A stretch of DNA of 39,556 nt, taken from the NCBI RefSeq assembly GCF_003353055.1, contig NZ_QKWJ01000069.1, positions 1-39,556 on the forward strand, given 5' to 3'. The notes beneath the pieces were generated by a model, which made no database searches, had not been told where the DNA came from, and saw only the letters and a list, made by a program, of their open reading frames with translations. This DNA comes from Cupriavidus lacunae. Lineage in GTDB: Bacteria; Pseudomonadota; Gammaproteobacteria; Burkholderiales; Burkholderiaceae. Of this stretch, positions 8,268 through 16,198 are shown piece after piece (the first letter of the stretch is position 1; every line of letters starts with the position of its first letter). The position numbers and the translations under genes are program-made.

Positions 8268-8750
8268 CATATGTCTCCGCGAACAGAAGCCCGGCACAGA
8301 AGGGTCAGCTGAAACCGAAGCGGCAAACACACTGGCACGCGTTCGCCCAGGATCAGTTTCAGGACGACCCCGCGACCCAGGGCGGATTCGGACTGGCGCT
8401 GCAAGCGCGGGGCCACGCGGCAGGACCTGGCCCGCATCGGCGGCAACCATGATGTCATCGCCGACAAGATCAACGGAGGTCATTCAGGGACACGGGCCGC
8501 GAGCTCAAGCGAGCGGCCCGTGAAGCCTGGATCCTGCGGCACGCCAGCCATGCTGGGGGCACGCAGACAACAAGCGGCCGTACCGGCATGCCGGCGCGTC
8601 CGGATAAGAACGGGGTGAAGCATCAGGAATTGGGGATCGCGCCGGGCGCGGCATCGTCACGATGCGGCTGGCGCAAGCCTTAGAGCCAACGAAGCCAGCG
8701 ACCGGCAGCATCGTCGCCAGCTCCGAAAAACAATAATCCGGGGAAATATC

Positions 8751-10127
8751 ATGAGCGCGTACGCCAACCGCCCGCTGCTGTACCTGTCGCAGCACCATGA
8801 CGCCACGCTATGCCGCCTGTTCGCACAGCGCGGCTGGAAAATCAGCTTCGCGTCGAATCCGCAGGACCTCCAGGCCCTGCAACCGGGCAACCAGCCGCTT
8901 GCCGCGTTGCTGGACCTGCAATGCGGCTTCAGCGACGCCGAACTGGAAGCGTTCGAGCCCTGGCTTGCGCAGCCCCATGTCGGCTGGATCGGCATCGTCG
9001 CAGGCCACGATGCCCTGACCGAGTCGGCACGCCGGCTGCTCGGCCTGTACTTCGTCGACTATTACACGGCTCCGGTCGAACACCCACGCCTGGCAGAGGC
9101 GCTCGGCCACGCGCTGGGCATGGCACAGCTGCGCCCGGGCACGCAACAGGCCCGCCCCGGCACCGCGCGCCCCGACGGCATGATCGGCAGCTGCCCTGCC
9201 ATGCAGTCGCTGTTCCGCGGCATCGAAAAGGTGTCGCGCTGGGATACGCCGGTGCTGATCTCGGGCGAATCCGGCACCGGCAAGGAACTCGCCGCCCAGG
9301 CCGTCCACCGCGCCTCGGAACGGGCCTCGCGCCCCTTCGTCGCGGTCAACTGCGCGGCGATCCCGCCCACGCTGCTGATGTCCGAACTGTTCGGCTATGA
9401 GCGCGGCGCCTTCACCGGCGCCACCAAGCGCAAGCCCGGCCGCATCGAGATGGCACAGGGCGGCACGCTGTTTCTCGATGAAATCGGCGACATGCCGATC
9501 GAGAGCCAGACCAGCCTGCTGCGTTTCCTGGAAACCGGCCGCATCGAGCGGCTGGGCGGCACGGAATCGGTGGAGGTGAATGTGCGGATCATCTCCGCCA
9601 CCCATGTCGACCTGGAAGCCGCGATCGCAGCCGAACGCTTCCGCGGCGACCTCTACCACCGCCTGTGCGTGCTGCGCGTACGCCAGCCACCGCTGCGCGA
9701 ACGCGGCAGCGACATCCTGCTGATCGCCGAACACGTGCTGGACAGCGTGCGCAAGCAATCGCCGGCACGCATTCGCGGCTTCTCGCCGATGGCGCTACGC
9801 GCGATCCAGCTGCATAGCTGGCCCGGCAATGTGCGGGAACTGATCAACCGCATCCGTCACGCCGCCGCCATGTGCGAAGGCGGCGTGATCCAGCCAGACG
9901 ACCTGGAACTGACCACACCCGCCGATGACCGCCCGCTCACGCTTGCCGCTATCCGCGAAGCGGCCGAACAGACCGCCATCGTCGAGGCGCTGCAGCGGCA
10001 TCATGAACGGCTGATCGATGTGGCGGCGGAACTGGGGATCTCGCGGGTGACGCTGTTCAGGTTGATGCGGGATTACAAGCTGCAGGTGAAGAAGGGGGAC
10101 CTGGGGTTGATCTGCGTGCAGGGCTAG
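8751..10127 (+). CDS. Sigma-54-dependent transcriptional activator, VpsR-like
   Basis: 458 aa in three parts. Residues 1-130 are a receiver-like domain without an obvious phosphoacceptor pattern, similar to the VpsR N-terminal domain. Residues ~145-380 are the AAA+ enhancer-binding module with Walker A GESGTGKE (172-179), the sigma-54 contact loop GAFTGA (219-224, intact) and Walker B GGTLFLDEIGDM (about 237-248), then RGDLYHRL and WPGNVREL. The C-terminal Fis-type helix-turn-helix is DVAAELGISRVTLFRLMRDY. VpsR-type regulators switch on exopolysaccharide or surface-appendage genes, often with c-di-GMP. An intact GAFTGA implies real sigma-54 use, which fits the promoter candidate before flp. 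The methyltransferase gene follows after 26 bp, so co-transcription is likely. Confidence 0.9.
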   Translation: MSAYANRPLLYLSQHHDATLCRLFAQRGWKISFASNPQDLQALQPGNQPLAALLDLQCGFSDAELEAFEPWLAQPHVGWIGIVAGHDALTESARRLLGLYFVDYYTAPVEHPRLAEALGHALGMAQLRPGTQQARPGTARPDGMIGSCPAMQSLFRGIEKVSRWDTPVLISGESGTGKELAAQAVHRASERASRPFVAVNCAAIPPTLLMSELFGYERGAFTGATKRKPGRIEMAQGGTLFLDEIGDMPIESQTSLLRFLETGRIERLGGTESVEVNVRIISATHVDLEAAIAAERFRGDLYHRLCVLRVRQPPLRERGSDILLIAEHVLDSVRKQSPARIRGFSPMALRAIQLHSWPGNVRELINRIRHAAAMCEGGVIQPDDLELTTPADDRPLTLAAIREAAEQTAIVEALQRHHERLIDVAAELGISRVTLFRLMRDYKLQVKKGDLGLICVQG

Positions 10128-10153
10128 AACATCCATGGCGGAGGAACCAAGCG

Positions 10154-10888
10154 ATGTCGCCTGACGCATATATTGAAATGGCCGACACCGAAGCCACCCA
10201 CTGGTGGTTCCGGGGCCGGCGCGAAATCGTCGCCACGATCCTGTCCGGGCTGGCGTTGCCGCGCCACGCATCCATCCTGGAGATCGGCGCGGGCACTGGC
10301 GGCAACCTGGCGATGCTGTCGCAGTTCGGCAAGGTCAGTGCAGTGGAAATGGACGGCACCGCCCTGCGGCTGGCACGCGAGAAGACCCTGGACGCCTACG
10401 ACATCCGCAGTGGCAAGTGCCCCGACGACATGCCGTTTCCTGAGCACAGTTTCGACCTGGTCTGCCTGCTCGACTGCCTGGAACATATCGCCGACGACGC
10501 CGGCTCGCTGGACTGCGCGGCAAGGCTGCTGAGAGCTGGCGGAGCGGTACTCATCACTGTGCCTGCCTACCAGTGGCTATGGAGCGCGCACGACGTCTTC
10601 CTGCATCACCAGCGCCGCTATAGCAAGCGGTCGCTGCATGCGCTGGCAAGCCGCTGCGGCATGCGCGTGGAACGGATGTCATACTTCAATACGTTGCTGT
10701 TCCCGCTAGCGGTAGCCGCACGCATCAGCGATAGGCTGAGCGGCAGCCGGAAGGCAACTGGAGCGGGCCTTCCGCCCGGACCAGTCAACCGCGCACTGCA
10801 TCGCCTGTTCAGCACGGAACGCCACTGGCTGGCACGCGGCTCGCTGCCGTTCGGCATTTCCCTGATGGCCATCCTGCGCGCATCGTGA
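10154..10888 (+). CDS. Class I SAM-dependent methyltransferase
   Basis: 244 aa. Residues ~35-150 form a class I methyltransferase fold: ILEIGAGTGGNLAML (motif I), VSAVEMDGTALRLA (acidic residue binding ribose) and FDLVCLLDCLEHIADD (motif IV region), then LLRAGGAVLITVPAYQWLWS. The following HDVFLHHQRRYSKRSL segment is typical of methyltransferases encoded with GtrA and GT2 glycosyltransferases in polyprenyl-linked sugar loci. The ribosome binding site GGAGGAA precedes the ATG. Its TGA overlaps the GTG of the GtrA gene (GTGA), giving translational coupling. Likely substrate is a lipid-linked sugar or related intermediate; this is inference from context. Confidence 0.87.
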   Translation: MSPDAYIEMADTEATHWWFRGRREIVATILSGLALPRHASILEIGAGTGGNLAMLSQFGKVSAVEMDGTALRLAREKTLDAYDIRSGKCPDDMPFPEHSFDLVCLLDCLEHIADDAGSLDCAARLLRAGGAVLITVPAYQWLWSAHDVFLHHQRRYSKRSLHALASRCGMRVERMSYFNTLLFPLAVAARISDRLSGSRKATGAGLPPGPVNRALHRLFSTERHWLARGSLPFGISLMAILRAS

Positions 10889-11274
10889 ACGCCGGCGGCA
10901 CCGCACCCGAGCTTCGCAGATTCACACGATTCCTGGTGTCGGGTGCCACCTCGACCGGCGTACACGTCGGCATCACCGCGACGCTGGTGACCACGCTGGC
11001 GACCTCGCCGGTCACGGCAAACTGCGTGGCCTTCCTGTGTGCCACGGCCTGCTCTTATCTTCTCAACACCTTGTGGAGCTTCTCGTCGCGGCTGCGCAAT
11101 CGGACCCTGGGCCGCTTTGCCGGGGTATCGCTGCTTGGGCTGGGGGTGACCATGTGCATTTCATGGACGGCCCAAACGCTGGGGGCCAGCTATTGGGCCG
11201 GACTGGCCTGCGTCGTGCTGATCGTGCCGGCCTTCACCTATCTTGCGCACAGGGCCTGGACGTACCGGGAATAG
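10885..11274 (+). CDS. GtrA-family membrane protein
   Basis: 129 aa with four hydrophobic helices. The motifs RRFTRFLVSGATSTGVHVGI at the N-terminus and the closing LAHRAWTYRE match the GtrA/DPMS-like family, proposed to flip polyprenyl-phosphate-linked sugars across the inner membrane. The start codon is GTG, overlapping the methyltransferase stop by 4 bp. It converges with the GT2 gene (27 bp between the stops), which presumably makes the lipid-linked sugar. Confidence 0.9.
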   Translation: MNAGGTAPELRRFTRFLVSGATSTGVHVGITATLVTTLATSPVTANCVAFLCATACSYLLNTLWSFSSRLRNRTLGRFAGVSLLGLGVTMCISWTAQTLGASYWAGLACVVLIVPAFTYLAHRAWTYRE

Positions 11275-11300
11275 TCCCGCGGCCAGGCCGGGCATACGCA

Positions 11301-12323
11301 TCAGCGACCACTGTTCACACGCCCTCGGTCGATCCGGATCACACGCCTTCCGGCAGCGATCAGCCGGTCCTGGCCGGTTTCCTGATAACGGCGCCGTACC
11401 AGGTAGATCGGCCGTCCCTTGGCTTCATCATAGATGCGGCCGACATATTCGCCGACCACCCCCAGCCCGATCAGCTGGATGCCGCCCAGGAACAGCAGTA
11501 CCGACAACAGTGACGCGTAGCCGGGGACATCGATCCCCAGGACCAGGGTACGCGCCACGATAAAGGTGCCGTAGCCAAATGCGCCCAGCGCGATCGCGAC
11601 CCCGATATAGGTCCAGCTGCGCAATGGCATGGTGCTGAAGCTGGTAATGCCCTCGAGCGCGAAGTTCCACAAGCGCCAGCCCGAAAACTTGGAGTGCCCC
11701 GCGCTGCGCGCTTCGCGTTCATAGCGAACGATCACGGTCCGGTAACCCACCCACGCAAACAAGCCCTTCATGAAGCGGCGGCGCTCCGGCATCTGCTTGA
11801 GCGCGTTGATCACCACACGGTCCATCAGGCGGAAATCCCCCACGTTCACCGGCAGCTTCTGGTCGGACAGCTTGTTATGAATGCGGTAGTAGGCGCCCGC
11901 GGTCACACGCTTGAGCCAGGAATCGCAGGCGCGGCTGCTGCGCTGCGCCAGCACCACCTCTGCCCCTTCACGCCAGCGCCTGACCAGTTCGGGGATCAGC
12001 GAGGGCGGATCCTGCAAGTCTGCGTCGATGGGAATCACCGCGTCGCCCAGGGCCTCGTCGAGCCCGGCCGTCAGGGCCGCTTCCTTGCCGAAATTCCGCG
12101 TCAGGTCAACCACCCGCACGCGCGCGTCCCGGTGCGAATAGGCAATGAGCTGGTCCAGCGTGTCGTCCGAGCTGCCGTCATTGACCAGCACGATCTCGAA
12201 GCGGATCGCATCGATGGATTCGAGCACCGGAATGACACAGTCGAAGAACTTGCTGATGCCTTCCGACTCGTTGTAGCAAGGTACAACCAAAGAAAGCAGC
12301 CTGACATCGTATGGACCCGACAT
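11301..12323 (-). CDS. GT2-family glycosyltransferase (GtrB/dolichol-phosphate mannosyltransferase-like)
   Basis: 340 aa. The GT-A domain occupies about 10-240: LSLVVPCYNESEGI, EIVLVNDGSSDDT, DLTRNFGKEAALTAGLD and IPIDADLQDPP (DxD-type metal site). Two C-terminal membrane helices follow (IGVAIALGAFGYGTFIVAR and SLLSVLLFLGGIQLIGLGVVGEYVG), then YDEAKGRPIYLV. This is the standard architecture of polyprenyl-phosphate glycosyltransferases that act with GtrA. The ribosome binding site GGGAGGGG precedes ATG 12323. The sugar is not identifiable. Confidence 0.92.
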   Translation of the reverse strand: MSGPYDVRLLSLVVPCYNESEGISKFFDCVIPVLESIDAIRFEIVLVNDGSSDDTLDQLIAYSHRDARVRVVDLTRNFGKEAALTAGLDEALGDAVIPIDADLQDPPSLIPELVRRWREGAEVVLAQRSSRACDSWLKRVTAGAYYRIHNKLSDQKLPVNVGDFRLMDRVVINALKQMPERRRFMKGLFAWVGYRTVIVRYEREARSAGHSKFSGWRLWNFALEGITSFSTMPLRSWTYIGVAIALGAFGYGTFIVARTLVLGIDVPGYASLLSVLLFLGGIQLIGLGVVGEYVGRIYDEAKGRPIYLVRRRYQETGQDRLIAAGRRVIRIDRGRVNSGR

Positions 12324-12560
12324 GATCCCCTCCCGAGACGGCGTGGCCTGTGCACGCCGTCATGATTGCGCTTTCATGCGCCTTTTCTTGGGCCCGGCGC
12401 GACTATCGGATAGCTCCCACCGTAGCTCTGCTGTCAACACTGGGGGCCGGAGCCACGCATTTCGCACGCGAGCGCTGTAGCAGACTCATGGCGACCGTGG
12501 AAATGCCGGAACGGCAACTCAGCAGCCCCTGACGGGTCTACCCCAGTCAATGCCGCGACA

Positions 12561-12602
12561 TCACTGAACCGGTGCAGCTTCCGGATTCCGGTCCACGTTC
12601 AT
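12561..12602 (-). CDS. Possible 13-residue mini-ORF with strong ribosome binding site
   Basis: Directly after the GT87 stop the minus strand has AAGGAGGGGG, 4 nt, then ATG and 13 codons (MNVDRNPEAAPVQ) before TGA. The Shine-Dalgarno is among the strongest in the window. It may be the start of a lost gene, a leader, or chance. The rest of 12324-12617 shows nothing else. Confidence 0.2.
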   Translation of the reverse strand: MNVDRNPEAAPVQ

Positions 12603-12617
12603 CGATCCCCCTCCTTC

Positions 12618-13898
12618 TTAATCCTGAGGCACCGCCAGCCTGCGGCCGGGATCCCTGGTGTCATGTTCTGCAAATGCCTTGCCTGTCCGTTCCAACCGGA
12701 TGCGCCAGACGGCAAGCGCCAGCGCCAGTATCAGTCCGAGCGGCATCAGCTGTATCCCGACCCACTCTCCCGCCAACAGCCCATACAGAGGCAGCAGCCA
12801 CAACATCACCAGCAACTCACGCTCGCCAGCCAGCCACCCGTGGCGATAGGCATGAATGCCCAACCACGCAATGGCAATACCCAGAAAAGCCAGGTCGTAG
12901 TCGTACAAGTAGGGAGGGACCAGCAGCATTGCAGTACACAGCACCGCCGCTCGGAGTGCAAAGCTGCAGGGACGTGACCATGCGTAGATCACCGAGGCCA
13001 CCGCCGCGCAAGCGAATATCGCGTGCACGACATAAGGCACGGTGACACCTCCGAGCAGCAGCTTGGTGGCCGCAAACATCGTGGGCATCCGCACCAGCAT
13101 TGCCGCACCGTCCTCGACTGCCATGCGCGCGACGGCCGTTGCATTCAGGAATGCCAGGAACGGCTCGACACCGAAGCACACCAGCGACAGCACCGCCAAT
13201 GCCGTCGCGCTCGCAACCAGCCCCAGCAACACGCGCCACTCGCCGGCACAGAACAAGGCAAGCGGGAACATGATCGCGAGGTGTGGCTTGACCGTAACAA
13301 GTCCGAGCAGCAACCCGGCTACCATCGGACGTCGGTGCAGGAGCGTCAGCGCCAGGCCGGCGGTGCCGGCCAGCCAAAGTGCGTTCTGTCCCGTCGCAAC
13401 GACTACGGCGACCCCCGGGAATCCCAGTGCCGCAATCCACGCGCCGCGCCACGGCAACGTCCGGCGCATTGCCCACCCATACCAGCTGACTCCACCCAGC
13501 AGGAATACAAAGGCGGCGCCTCCGTAAGGCAGCAAGCCAAGTGGCAGCAGGGGCAGCAGGAATGTAGGCGGATAAAACCACGGCAGCATGCCACCGCCGA
13601 CCGCAAGGTCAGGCATGATCGAGATCTCTTTGGCCTGCAGCAAGTCATAGCTGTATGGAGCGGCCGCACCATGCTCGAGCGCCACGCTCGCCGCGCTCCA
13701 GAAGACGACAAAGTCTGCTCCCGGCTGGATCAGCCCCGGGACGATCAGTACCCAGGCACGAAACATCCAGATTCCAAAAAACGACACGTAGCAGATCAGC
13801 GCTGCGCACGTATACAACCGCAGGCGGCCCGCGTCGAGCCAGTGCCCGTCTGGCGCGCCAAACGGTGGCTTGCTGTCGGTTATGTTCTGAAAGGCCAT
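12618..13898 (-). CDS. DUF2029/GT87-family membrane glycosyltransferase
   Basis: 426 aa polytopic membrane protein with ten or so helices. Family features include the loop GADFVVFWSAASVALEHGAAAPYSYD (an acidic first-loop site in GT-C enzymes), MLPWFYPPTFLLPLLPLG and LLLGLVTVKPHLAIMFPLAL. GT87 members use polyprenyl-phosphate sugars as donors on the periplasmic side of the membrane. The start at 13898 has GGAG upstream. It lies upstream of the GT2 gene on the same strand, separated by about 290 bp. With GtrA and GT2 it completes a donor-synthesis, flipping and transfer set; the acceptor is unknown. Confidence 0.82.
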   Translation of the reverse strand: MAFQNITDSKPPFGAPDGHWLDAGRLRLYTCAALICYVSFFGIWMFRAWVLIVPGLIQPGADFVVFWSAASVALEHGAAAPYSYDLLQAKEISIMPDLAVGGGMLPWFYPPTFLLPLLPLGLLPYGGAAFVFLLGGVSWYGWAMRRTLPWRGAWIAALGFPGVAVVVATGQNALWLAGTAGLALTLLHRRPMVAGLLLGLVTVKPHLAIMFPLALFCAGEWRVLLGLVASATALAVLSLVCFGVEPFLAFLNATAVARMAVEDGAAMLVRMPTMFAATKLLLGGVTVPYVVHAIFACAAVASVIYAWSRPCSFALRAAVLCTAMLLVPPYLYDYDLAFLGIAIAWLGIHAYRHGWLAGERELLVMLWLLPLYGLLAGEWVGIQLMPLGLILALALAVWRIRLERTGKAFAEHDTRDPGRRLAVPQD

Positions 13899-15091
13899 GT
13901 CGTTGGCTCCGGAGACTCACATTCGGGGCGGACGCCGGCTGCCCCATCCTGGCCTTCGCCGCATGCCCCGTGCCTGCCTACATGCATGCATCGTCGACTC
14001 ATGACTCGCCCCGTTCGTTATTGCGCCGGTAGTTGCCACAATCTGCGCCTGCGAGCGTCGCCAACAGCCAACCTCCAGGCTCAGTGTTGTCGCGCATGCG
14101 ACGGAACGCAAGTCAACGGATAGGCCGGGGCGCGCGCCTTCTCAGCGTCAGGCAGCCCGTCTGTCCACAACGTTTCCATCCTGAATCATGCGATCCGGTT
14201 TGCCGGGAACCGCCGATCTCACAAGGGGTAGCGAGGATCCTGAGCCATTCTCTGGCGACCGCGCAGGCGCTACCGGGCAGCCACGATGTTTCTATTCGGA
14301 AACGCTGAACCGCGGCGCCGCGTCCTCATCCATCAGGCGGCCCCATGCAGCAACGATCCACCGAGAAGACCAATTGAGTCGTCCAACCGCCGTATGCGTT
14401 GCATCCGGCCCACCTCGCCGGCTCATGCTTTTGGCTGAAAGAAGCGCGCCATCCCGGGCGGTTGCGAGCGGCGCGCCGGGGCGCGCCCTAGTCCATCGGT
14501 TGCGTCATCCAAATTGACTTGTGCGGCGCGCGTTTCCGGCTGGCAACGAAGCGGGGTCAAAACGCCGCCGCCGCGCTGACGAGCCCGGCACCGATCCCAC
14601 CGCGCTTGCTGGAAAGCCTTGTGGGACAACGGTTTCACGCCGGCTGGCCCGGGGTTTGCCTATGTCATGGCACGCTGCATCGCCATCAGCATCGGGTTGC
14701 CGCAATGCCGGCGCAGTTGGCCGGCACCAAAAGAAATATACGGGGAGCTTCACCATGCCTGCCGTCCGCCAACCGGCGTTACCGCACTTGCAGGTCCGCC
14801 ACGCTGCCACCGCCCGCCTGGGCAGCAGCGCGCCGTTCCGTTGCATGGCCCGCGCCAAGCATGCGCAACACGCGGCGCGATGCATGCACGCCTCGGCAGA
14901 ACGCCGGCTGCAGGCGCGCAGCCCTCAAGGTGCGCGCGGCGGCCCTGGCCGCTGGCCGTTCCATGCATGTGCCATCTGCGCGCCGCCGTGCTCGCGCGGC
15001 CCCTGGCATTGACGTGCCATGCCAGCGTCCCCTTACCGTGGTTCCGCTGTCCTGTAGTACCGAGTACTTGTTCCCGAAATAGGAGATTGTC
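13899..15091. other. 1.2-kb intergenic region upstream of flp
   Basis: It holds a sigma-54-like promoter at 14645-14660 and, 95 bp further on, a small frame at 14755-15012 preceded by GGGGAG. That frame would give an 85-residue Ala/Arg/His/Cys-rich product without any recognisable family; I regard it as doubtful. Restriction-like palindromes GGCGCGCC cluster near 14471-14487. Otherwise nothing is seen. Confidence 0.4.
14645..14660 (+). promoter_or_regulatory. Candidate sigma-54 promoter for the flp-tad operon
   Basis: TGGCCCGGGGTTTGCC matches TGGCACG-N4-TTGC at every conserved position except one (C for A), with GG and GC exactly 10 nt apart. It points toward flp, leaving a leader of about 420 nt. 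The sigma-54 activator encoded at 8751 is the obvious candidate regulator. Confidence 0.5.
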
Positions 15092-15277
15092 ATGCAAACC
15101 CTGACCACCATGCTCAAGCAATTCCTGCGCGACGAAGAGGGGGTAACGGCCATTGAATATGGCCTGATTGCTGCCCTGATTGCAATCGTCATTATCGCGT
15201 CGGTCCAGATCGTCGGCACGCAATTGAACAGCGTGTTCAGCAAGATTGGCAGCGCGCTTACGTCCGCCAATACCTAG
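15092..15277 (+). CDS. flp: Flp-family type IVb pilin, first copy
   Basis: 61 aa. A short charged leader ends in FLRDEEG, followed by VTAIEYGLIAALIAIVIIA, the Flp signature. Processing is expected after the Gly at about residue 17 by the TadV peptidase, leaving Glu at mature position 5 and a hydrophobic N-terminal helix. The mature protein is about 44 residues, normal for Flp. The ribosome binding site AGGAG lies 6-7 nt before the ATG. As the first gene of the locus it should be the main subunit of the Tad pilus used for surface adhesion. Confidence 0.95.
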   Translation: MQTLTTMLKQFLRDEEGVTAIEYGLIAALIAIVIIASVQIVGTQLNSVFSKIGSALTSANT

Positions 15278-15365
15278 TCGGCGCGCCCGCATGGCTGTCC
15301 ACGACAGGCCAGCCATGCGGGCCGCACTACGCTCAAAGCAGCACTGTGGCTACCGGGAGCGCCAG

Positions 15366-15539
15366 ATGGAAAAGCTTCTCACCCTCATTACGGATCTATT
15401 GCACGACGACGCGGGCGTCACGTCCATCGAATACGCGTTGCTCGGCGTGCTGATCGCAATAGCCATTATCGGCGCCGTCTCCGCGGTCGGCGATAGCGTG
15501 AAGTCCATGTACGAGTTAATCGCCTCCAAGATGCCCTGA
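15366..15539 (+). CDS. flp: Flp-family type IVb pilin, second copy
   Basis: 57 aa: leader MEKLLTLITDLLHDDAG, then VTSIEYALLGVLIAIAIIGAV with the processing Gly and Glu+5 conserved. The C-terminal part differs clearly from the first copy (GDSVKSMYELIASKMP), so it is not a recent duplicate and may be a minor or alternative pilin. The ATG at 15366 has GGGAG 6 nt upstream; a longer in-frame start at 15246 overlaps the first pilin and is rejected. Its stop overlaps the tadV start (TGATG). Confidence 0.92.
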   Translation: MEKLLTLITDLLHDDAGVTSIEYALLGVLIAIAIIGAVSAVGDSVKSMYELIASKMP

Positions 15540-16123
15540 TGCATCGGACCAAGGGATTCGCTGCCATCCAAACTTACCGACCTATCACCATGCAATCCGC
15601 TACTCTCGCGACCTTAGTCGGCCCCATCACAATCGGCATCGTGTCGACCGCCGCGGCCATTGACCTGGACCGGCGTCGCATTCCGAACTGGCTGACTGTC
15701 AGCGCATGGGTCGTGGCCCTGCCCATGCAGGTAGCCATCCACGGAATCGCCGCAGGATCGCTCGCATGGCTCTATGGCTGGGTGGCTGGCCTGGCGATGT
15801 TCCTGCCCTTCTACTTTCTGCGCGGCATGGCTGCGGGCGACGTCAAGCTGATGGCAGCCGTGGGCGCCTGGCTTGGCGCAGGCATGGTGCCCAAGATCGC
15901 GCTTGCAACCTGGCTGATCGGCGGTGTCTGGGCGCTGGCACTGCTTCTCGTCACAGGACAGATGCGCGCGACGCTGTCGAGAGTCGGCCACATGTTGCTG
16001 AACACGGCCATTCAGCATGGCGCCGGGCCCGTGCAAGCCGAAGCCAAGGCATCCGCTGGCTCCATGCCCTACGGCGTTGCCATCGCCGCAGGCACGCTGG
16101 CCATGCTCTTTGCGAGCACGTGA
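15539..16123 (+). CDS. tadV: Prepilin peptidase TadV/CpaA (A24 family)
   Basis: 194 aa inner-membrane aspartic protease that cleaves Flp and TadE-type prepilins. The first catalytic Asp lies in STAAAIDLDRRRIPNWL, the second in FYFLRGMAAGDVKLMAAVG (GxGD-like motif as AAGDVKLM). Helices flank both. The start at 15539 overlaps the second flp stop; an in-frame ATG at 15590 (MQSATLATLV) would place the first helix at the usual distance from the first Asp and is a real alternative, since neither has a clear ribosome binding site. Confidence 0.92.
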   Translation: MHRTKGFAAIQTYRPITMQSATLATLVGPITIGIVSTAAAIDLDRRRIPNWLTVSAWVVALPMQVAIHGIAAGSLAWLYGWVAGLAMFLPFYFLRGMAAGDVKLMAAVGAWLGAGMVPKIALATWLIGGVWALALLLVTGQMRATLSRVGHMLLNTAIQHGAGPVQAEAKASAGSMPYGVAIAAGTLAMLFAST

Positions 16124-16198
16124 AGCGGCCCAGACAACCGCGCCTGCAGCGGCGGGCGCCCTGAAATGAACTCGCAGACCAGCAACCGGGGAACGGCA

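Larger units (their letters stand above)
7581..8750. other. 1.17-kb intergenic region upstream of the sigma-54 activator
   Basis: No convincing gene. Visible items: a hairpin CCGGGC/GCCCGG at 7696-7713 that could end lysR transcription; a perfect 7-bp inverted repeat CTGGCAC-AGC-GTGCCAG at 7734-7750; a sigma-54-like element at 8252-8267; and a protein-like stretch in one frame around 8390-8490 (DLARIGGNHDVIADKINGG), too short to assign. The rest looks non-coding. Confidence 0.4.

Noticed and set aside
8332..8347. Second sigma-54-like match (TGGCACGCG...)
   Set aside because: The GG-GC spacing is 9 instead of 10 and the -12 box is poor.
8390..8500. A protein-like stretch (DLARIGGNHDVIADKINGG) that faintly recalls GH19-type lysozyme ends
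   Set aside because: Only about 20 plausible residues, no start, no upstream homology that I can see; likely chance.
14519..15104. Several long overlapping frames upstream of flp
   Set aside because: High GC makes long chance frames; none has a domain, and they overlap each other in different phases.
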